Part shown: positions 57,882 to 64,000 of the stretch, piece by piece
Position numbering within the stretch: the stretch's first letter is position 1
Layout of the letters: each line of letters begins with the position of its first letter
Assembly (NCBI GenBank): GCA_000467715.1
Contig: AJFK01000037.1
Span: forward strand, 85,302-149,301
Length of the DNA stretch: 64,000 nucleotides
Source of the DNA: Hysterium pulicare CBS 123377
Lineage: Eukaryota; Ascomycota; Dothideomycetes; Hysteriales; Hysteriaceae
Reading direction: 5' to 3'
Position numbers and translations under genes: made by a program
Notes under the pieces: generated by a model
What the model was told of the DNA's origin: nothing
Databases searched by the model: none
Seen by the model: the letters and a program-made list of their open reading frames with translations, nothing else

Positions 57882-58907
57882 AGACGTTATTTACTTACCA
57901 CATATTGCGCATGTGATGGAAGGGTTCTGGAATATTGGATTACTGTGGGGCTGCGTGTGTAAATGAGGGTTGGATGGGTGGTTTGAGCATGACCATATTC
58001 TGGTGTCAGACGAGAGGTTTGGAGAGCTGCACACTAGGTAACAAGGAAGCAGGTTGCTCATTTTAGAAAATACCTAGGTCATTCTACTAAGCAATGTACT
58101 ATTCGAGTTTCCTGCCGAACCTTCCACCTACTTGATAGAATAGTTTGAGCTCATCTTCGCTTCACCCATCCGGGCTACTAGACTCCAGTACCACGTTGAG
58201 GTGTGTGCTCGTCGCTGGAGGGGTTACAAGCTCATGCTCTCTGGTATCTGATGCTGTGTATGAGGCTTAGATGTGAACGCTCTGTGGCGATTGATGTAGT
58301 TTTGGGAAGTGAGTATCGTCCCGCAATGTGAAACCATCATACTTTAGTCTTGAGCCTTGATACCCATCATTGTGGGATCAGTTGAGAGAGAAGCCCGTTC
58401 ATTGACGGGAACGCCTGATGTAGTGCGTTACCTTGTAACCCGTTAGGTGGAGTCTGACGTATGGATCATGAGTCCATGGAACGTCTGTGGCGTATTTGTA
58501 TGTCTTCACTTTTTAAGAGAGATTGTGGTCATGCCACTGACCTTCATACTGTCTGAAGCCATGGTTGAAAGTCTTTTGGAACATGGAAGGCACTGTTATG
58601 AATCAGTGTGTGAACCTCTTCGCTACTCAGTAATTGAGGAGTGATATTCGAGTTGATGCCATAACCTAGAGCGTTTGTCAGCGTGATAAAGCTAGATAGC
58701 CTTTTGATTCTCAGGCGATGCGATGCTCTTTGACATTGTGCGACTTGGTAGTCATTGAAGATGTCTCTGTGAAGCTCTGCGACTCTGCGAGACATGGTGG
58801 TAGCTCAAGAGCTTGACAGCTCAATGGCTTTGTGATGCCCCTCGGCATTGTGATGCTCTTATGGCATTGTGAGGCTTAATAAGCTCTCTGTGAAGTACTA
58901 TGGCTTC

Positions 58908-58979
58908 AAGATGCTCTTTGGCAGTAAGATGCTCTCTGGCAGTAAGATGCTCTTTGGCAGTAAGATGCTCTTTGGCAAT
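58908..58979 (+). repeat. 18-bp minisatellite, four units
   Basis: Units start at 58908, 58926, 58944 and 58962, each of type AAGATGCTCTTTGGCAGT with one or two differences. They sit inside a larger degenerate repeat (about 58790-59060) with repeated blocks such as GTGAGGC, CTCTCTGTGAAG and TATGGC. Confidence 0.8.
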
Positions 58980-59961
58980 GTGAGGCGTGATAGCTCTCTG
59001 TGAAGCACTGCGGCTTTGTGATGTCCTATGGCAAGGTGAGGCTTGGTATCTCTCTAGCCTTTCTGTGTGGCACCTTGCTCGTGGTAACTCTGTTATGACG
59101 TACAACTTTGTGAAGCCTGTGGCTTTGTAGCTCAGCGGAGACGGGGCATCTCGTACTCATGGCAAACTTCGTAGCTGCCCAATCCCCACAAAAACCCCAG
59201 GGTACCTCTGAGTAAAACATGCCAGGGACCACAAGGGCCTACCAGGACGTCCCCGAAGGAACATCCGATATCTATTGGCTTCTTCCTCCAAGGCTCGGAG
59301 TCAAAGGAACGACAAAACAGTGACTCCTCACCCCGGTGTCGGGCGATAACCGCCTACTGCAGAGGGCCTGTGCTGTGGGTTTTGTTTGGTTGGGGCTTTT
59401 GTAGTGGTTGGTGATATAGTGATGTCGATGGAGCTTGTTGAAAGACTTTTTGAAAGCGCTTTGTAGCTCGTTGGAGAGGAAGGATTTGATGGCTTGGGTA
59501 GTGCGTTGGAGGTGGAGGATGGTTAAGGGTGGCAAGGGCTGAGGCGGCTGTTTGCCATGTTGTCGAAGCGTGGTGGTGATGAGGAAGATAGTTGGGGAGT
59601 GTTGAAAGAGCAGGGGGATCGACTGCTTTTTATGTTCGGCCAGGTGCGCGTTGAGTCCATAGTGTGGTGACTCAGAGGTAGACCCAAAGATCATGCTGGA
59701 CTCATTGACTCTTGTCGCCAACGGTGATAATAGCGCACCATAACCAAAGAACCAAAACCAATGAGAACCTTGGAACTCAACGTGAAACTAAAGAAACACC
59801 ATTGCGTGGTTGAGCTTCATCAAGCTCTTCTTCAATGTTGAGGCGGGCAGAAATATTCTGGAAGGAACCAAGCAAGGGTCACGTGCAGCTACCCCGGCAA
59901 AAATCACGATGACATGTAGTCTGTAGGACCAGATTAGGACGAGGCTGCAATGATTAAAGAA

Positions 59962-61262
59962 CTAATCACTCTCCCCCATCAACTCCGCAAGCTCCGCCTC
60001 TTCTTCTTCAGTCAACAGACTCTCTTTTTTCTCCGGCTCCTTCTCCTCGACTTTCCCCATTCTCTCATCTTCAGCCTCCTGAATAGCCTTCGCGAGATCT
60101 TGCGGCTTCAAGCTCCATTGCCTGATCGTCCCGTCAATGCTCACACTAACCACTTTCTGTCCTGGTAGTAACGCTAGTGCAGTCACCTCCTCGAAATGCC
60201 CGGAGAACGTATGATGGAGCCTCCCACTTCCTCTCTCCCAGACCCTGACTTCTTCGTCCCTACAAGCTGTGATGATCCATCCACCCTCTTCATCCACAAG
60301 TACGTCTCGAACGAAGTCAGGGTGCGATAGCTCGGTATCTACTTCCCAATTTCGATCCCTAGAAAGACATTTGGTCGTCTTGTCAGCAGAAGCAGTCCAA
60401 AGATCGCCATCATTGTCGAATCGAATAACATCGACGCTGGTTTCGTGAGCCAATATCGGCGAGGGCGCATTTGTGATCTCGGAAGCGGAGGTATAGGTAG
60501 GAGAAAGTGTCCATCGGCGGATCTCGCGGTCTGTACCGGCACTGAAGAAGATCACGTCGGAGCCAGAATACTCAGGACTTGGCAATGCCCATGTGTCTAT
60601 AGCTAGAGCCAGGATACCCCGCGTATGTCCCTTCAATGTATGCAGCTTGTCTCCTGTTGAGACGTCCCATATGCTTATGTTGGCGTCCGATGAACCTGAT
60701 ATGAGGACCTCTCTGCCATTTAATGAGACGGTAGTGATCGCCTTGACGAAGTCACTATGGCCTTGAAAGCGGCGTCCGGGTTTCCGTGTACTAAGTGACC
60801 ATGACCAGATAGTCTTATCCCAGCAGCCTGCAAACAGCGTGTGCGATGTTTGGGATATGCAGAGCGAGGTTACGGGTGCTTGTGGTCCAGAGTAGGTCGC
60901 GGATGTTTCACGGGTCTAAGCAATCCAGAAATACATTAGTACGAGTTGCCTCTAGAAGAACCGTAATATATGTTTCGTGCAGAGGCAGATGTCTTACAGA
61001 CTTCGAGCACTATCCTCTTAATATTCCCCGCGGCCTCTGCGATATAGATACTTCCACCATCCTCTGGATCGGCCGCAATAGCTAATATTTTAGAGGGTAG
61101 CTTGATCGGGTTTCCATGAATGTTCTTTGATTTAGTTGCCTTGCGAGCTGATTCAGTGAGGGAGTCTCTGGGGACTTCGAATTAGTTTGCAAGAGCATGT
61201 TCGCGAGAGCAAAGGGCTCACGTTGTTTGGAAGAAGTGTCCAGGATCATTTGATCGCGACAT
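59962..61262 (-). CDS. WD40-repeat protein
   Basis: Exons 61262-61222, 61167-61002 and 60915-59962 give 386 aa. The first exon has only 13 complete codons. Intron 1 is 54 bp (GTGAGC...CCCAG). Intron 2 is 86 bp; its donor (GTCTGT at 61001) is weak and GTGCTC seven bases earlier is an alternative, but the acceptor (GCTTAG) is good. WD-type repeats are visible: VTSLCISQTSHTLFAGCWDK, ISGSSDANISIWDVSTGD, FSAGTDREIRRW, ITACRDEEVRVWERGSG, and VSVSIDGTIRQWSL. An acidic tail (LTEEEEAELAELMGESD) ends the protein. The cellular role is not identified; WD40 propellers usually serve as scaffolds. Confidence 0.85.
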
Positions 61263-61750
61263 GATTGGAAGATTGGAAGATGGTTGGTGTTGGTTTAATC
61301 TCCTCGCGCAAATTTGGCGCCGAATTCAATTCGCAGTCGGTATATAGTTGATCCATTCCGACTACTTCGGATTCTTTAGATGCTGGTTTTTGTCTCTCAT
61401 TAGTATACCAGTCGGTCATGGGTACCTCTAAACACAGATTCTCTCCACCTCTGTGCTGTTCTTTGAGAATGCAGTCACAAGTTTGGGGTTCCAATTGGCT
61501 ACTTCGCACCACAATCTCTGATTACTGCACTAGTCTTCAACATCTAATAAATAACCAAATTACCTGCTTCTAAATATCTATAAAACTTTTAGGACTATGC
61601 CAAATCAGGCCAGCCTACAGACCCTGCTGGAAGATGCTCTAGCAAACAAAGACTGCAGCGAAATAGCAAGGTCTAAACGACAGGCTCCTAAAGTACTAGG
61701 TACACTGGTCCAGATTTTCTCCTACATGGTCATAGACGATGGCTGTGCTA
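61263..61750. other. Spacer between the WD40 and GH94 genes
   Basis: 488 bp with no supported frame; an open frame from 61597 overlaps the GH94 end and is ignored. Confidence 0.5.
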
Positions 61751-64000
61751 TTACTGCGGTACGAAGACGGATAGCTGATAGGTCTCCCCCGGCTGGAAGT
61801 CCGTGATATGGGCCTGTGGCAGAAACTTGCCATCATGCTTGACCTTGACTTCCTTCACGTCTGTACGTTGAATATCCAGTACGAATGTCGCACCGCGGAA
61901 CAGGCGCGTGACCTTAATACCATTCCAGCCTGATGGTAGCTGTGGCTGGATGCGTAGACCATCCGCATCACCGCGCAGGCCACACAGTCCCTCGATGAAG
62001 CAACGGTAGGCCCACGACACGGTGCCCGTGTTGAATAACTGGCTGGAGCGGCCTGCAGTACGCGGATACTCATGCCATGCACCACGGTAGTAGTTCGGAA
62101 TGTACACGGGCAACTGACCGCGCTGTAGGTAGTCCGCTTCGCTCGGGCCTGGTAGCAGTTGGCGCAGCAGCTTGTAGGCACGATCTTTCTCGCCGATGGT
62201 GTAGAGGCTGTGGATGTAGAAGACGCCCGCATGATTGTAGACAGATCCGTTCTCCCCCGAGCCAGGATACTTTTGCGTTACGCGGCCTACATCCTCACGC
62301 ATGCCGCTGAATGGCGGCGCAAACATGGTCACACCGTACGGTGTGCTCAGTTGTTCGTCTACTTGCGGCAGCATCTTGGAGCGCTGCTCAGCACTGGCAG
62401 CACCGCCTAAGATTGACCAAGCCTGCGGATTGAGCCAGATGCGGCCTTCGCGGTCCTTTTTGGTACCAAATATTACCCCATCGTCCGTGATGCCGCGAGC
62501 AAACCAGTCGCCGTCCCATAGGTGGGTGTTAGCGGCTGCGTTGACTTGCTGCGCACCGGCTCGGTACCGTTCTGCTATCTCAAGCTTCCCTTGCTGTTCG
62601 CAGACGGCGGCCCATATATTTAGTGCAAAGCCTGTGGCCACAGTGAGCCAGCCCGATACGCCTATTCCCTTGGGGCCTACCATGTTCATCGGGTCACACC
62701 AGTCACCCTCGGCGATGAAGCTCAGACCGCGGTGGTCGCGTTCGGACAGAAGCCAGTCCATGGCGCGGCTAAAGCGCTCAAACACGGTAAGGTTGTCGCC
62801 ATTCACGCTCCGGACCTGCTGATTCAGCAGTTCATAGTCTCCCGTTTCAGCCAGATATACTTCTAGCGTCACTGGCAGCCACACACAATGGTCAGTGTGC
62901 GGTATCTGGTTGATATACTTCAGCTCTGCGCCTTCAGCTAGCAGGATCCCGTCCGGCATGGCGCCGCTGGCTTCCTGCTGCCCCAGGGCCGTGATGAAAG
63001 CTTTGCGCGCCACCTCGGGCTTTATAAAGCTCATGCCCATGTTGTCCTGCAGGTAGTTGCGCGTCTGCGGATCGGTGGTCAGGCGGTTCACATCGCCGTG
63101 GTAGTATACCTGGCGCGGCAGCCAGTTGTTGACGAAGTTGTCCAGATCCTTGTCGGGCGTTTCGATCTGCAGGCAGCCGCGCCCTTGTTCGATATACCGC
63201 GCATAGTCTCTGGTGGCCTGAGCGAAGACTTCCTTGCTCAAGTATTTGTTGCGCATGGTGCAAATTTCCGCGTCATCGAAGGCCGGACCGAACAGGAAGC
63301 GGTATTCGCGTTGCTCGTCCGACTCCAATGCCACGCGGTACTGCACAGCAGCTACCGGAGTTTCGTAGCGCGCGTCACCGCCCTTCAGGTCTGGCTCCAT
63401 CAGCGCAGAGGGGGCGTGCAGGCCGCCCTCGCCTTCGAACGCTTGCTGCATAGTTTCCCACGCGTCGGGAGGCGTCTCACACATGAAGTAAGTTTTATCC
63501 TTGAGGAACTTATTCTTCCAGTAGTCCGCCGCCTTCTGGTATGGTGTGATGCAGCTGGCCACCACGCCGCCCAAGTCCTGACGGTATTCGGCGGATAGGT
63601 TCATCCACGACATGTAGCCGATCGGGAAGTAAGGATAGACACTGATCTTGCGCGGACGGCCAGATAGATTGGTCACCTTGATAGTCCACAGTTCCGCCAC
63701 GTCTTGCATCGGTAGGACTAAAGTCATTTCAACGCAGATGCCTAGGTGCTCCACGGTCCATGCGATGTCGCTCTTGCCCACCGAGAAAACGAAACGATCT
63801 ACTGGGGCGCGCACTGGTTCGTACGGCGCAGAGAACAGCTGGCCTGTTTCTTCGTCCTTGATGTAGACAAAGCGGCCCGGATGATGCGCGTAATAGTTTT
63901 GCTCCGGTTGCATAAAGGTCTTGGCTTCCAGGTTGGGCGCATATGAGTACTTCGCAGGCTCCGGCTGCATGAATTGTGCCGTGGCGTAGCCACGGCAGGG
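61751..64000 (-). CDS. GH94 phosphorylase, cellobionic acid phosphorylase-like (partial)
   Basis: The frame is open from the window edge to a stop at 61751 with no intron: 749 visible codons, so the N-terminus (perhaps 40 residues) lies outside. An ATG at 63970 is internal, because upstream codons (GYATAQF) still look like family sequence. Landmarks are [19 protein letters not shown] near the start, [16 protein letters not shown], the [14 protein letters not shown] block, [16 protein letters not shown] (holding the probable general acid Asp), and [22 protein letters not shown]94 enzymes split beta-glucosides with phosphate. This pattern fits the NdvB-type cellobionic acid phosphorylases known in Xanthomonas and Neurospora, which give glucose 1-phosphate and gluconic acid. 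The family is mainly bacterial, and the gene is visibly richer in G+C than its neighbours. Confidence 0.85.
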   Translation of the reverse strand, partial: PCRGYATAQFMQPEPAKYSYAPNLEAKTFMQPEQNYYAHHPGRFVYIKDEETGQLFSAPYEPVRAPVDRFVFSVGKSDIAWTVEHLGICVEMTLVLPMQDVAELWTIKVTNLSGRPRKISVYPYFPIGYMSWMNLSAEYRQDLGGVVASCITPYQKAADYWKNKFLKDKTYFMCETPPDAWETMQQAFEGEGGLHAPSALMEPDLKGGDARYETPVAAVQYRVALESDEQREYRFLFGPAFDDAEICTMRNKYLSKEVFAQATRDYARYIEQGRGCLQIETPDKDLDNFVNNWLPRQVYYHGDVNRLTTDPQTRNYLQDNMGMSFIKPEVARKAFITALGQQEASGAMPDGILLAEGAELKYINQIPHTDHCVWLPVTLEVYLAETGDYELLNQQVRSVNGDNLTVFERFSRAMDWLLSERDHRGLSFIAEGDWCDPMNMVGPKGIGVSGWLTVATGFALNIWAAVCEQQGKLEIAERYRAGAQQVNAAANTHLWDGDWFARGITDDGVIFGTKKDREGRIWLNPQAWSILGGAASAEQRSKMLPQVDEQLSTPYGVTMFAPPFSGMREDVGRVTQKYPGSGENGSVYNHAGVFYIHSLYTIGEKDRAYKLLRQLLPGPSEADYLQRGQLPVYIPNYYRGAWHEYPRTAGRSSQLFNTGTVSWAYRCFIEGLCGLRGDADGLRIQPQLPSGWNGIKVTRLFRGATFVLDIQRTDVKEVKVKHDGKFLPQAHITDFQPGETYQLSVFVPQ

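Larger units (their letters stand above)
56218..59961. other. Long gene-free region downstream of veA
   Basis: 3.7 kb without a supported coding frame. It contains three simple or tandem repeats (57211, 57851 and 58908). Confidence 0.55.

Noticed and set aside
59272-59721. 149-codon minus-strand frame as a possible transposon remnant
   Set aside because: It begins without an ATG and shows no transposase motif or terminal repeats. I could not support any identity.
61597-61806. 69-codon plus-strand frame near the GH94 end
   Set aside because: It overlaps the end of the GH94 gene on the opposite strand and has no recognisable feature.

Overview
This window is nuclear DNA of a filamentous ascomycete. 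Its genes carry short introns with fungal donors, branch sites and acceptors. It also contains fungal-only families: a velvet regulator, HET-domain proteins, a Zn(II)2Cys6 activator with a fungal_trans domain, and Mid1. A class such as Leotiomycetes is a guess. No rRNA, tRNA, CRISPR or complete transposon was seen.

Left part (1-17 kb): a HET-domain protein carrying two N-terminal Zn2Cys6 clusters; a divergent pair of a Zn2Cys6 activator and a tricarballylate-dehydrogenase-like flavoprotein; a broken HET-like gene; a Rad57-type recombination ATPase; and a cytosolic-type carnitine acetyltransferase (FacC/Yat2-like) whose last exon is easily missed.

Centre (18-31 kb): seven small RING-finger genes lie head to tail on the + strand, interrupted by no unrelated gene. 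All share an altered RING in which the fifth zinc ligand is Gly or Ser. One copy has lost most of zinc site 1, and one has a stop at the conserved Trp codon. Two Arg-rich hypothetical genes follow. This young, diversifying array is the most interesting part of the window.

Right part (31-64 kb): mostly housekeeping genes. These are an unknown 385-aa protein, protein phosphatase 5 divergent from Spt4, the calcium-channel subunit Mid1, a peroxisomal acyl-CoA synthetase ending in AKL, O-acetylhomoserine sulfhydrylase, three short one-helix membrane proteins, VeA behind a 4.7-kb gene-free region, a WD40 protein, and at the edge an intronless bacterial-type GH94 phosphorylase (cellobionic acid phosphorylase-like), cut by the window end.

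The carnitine acetyltransferase and the peroxisomal acyl-CoA synthetase both belong to acyl-CoA use, but they are about 25 kb apart and nothing shows that they are co-regulated. Exon borders were placed by eye from splice signals and reading-frame continuity.
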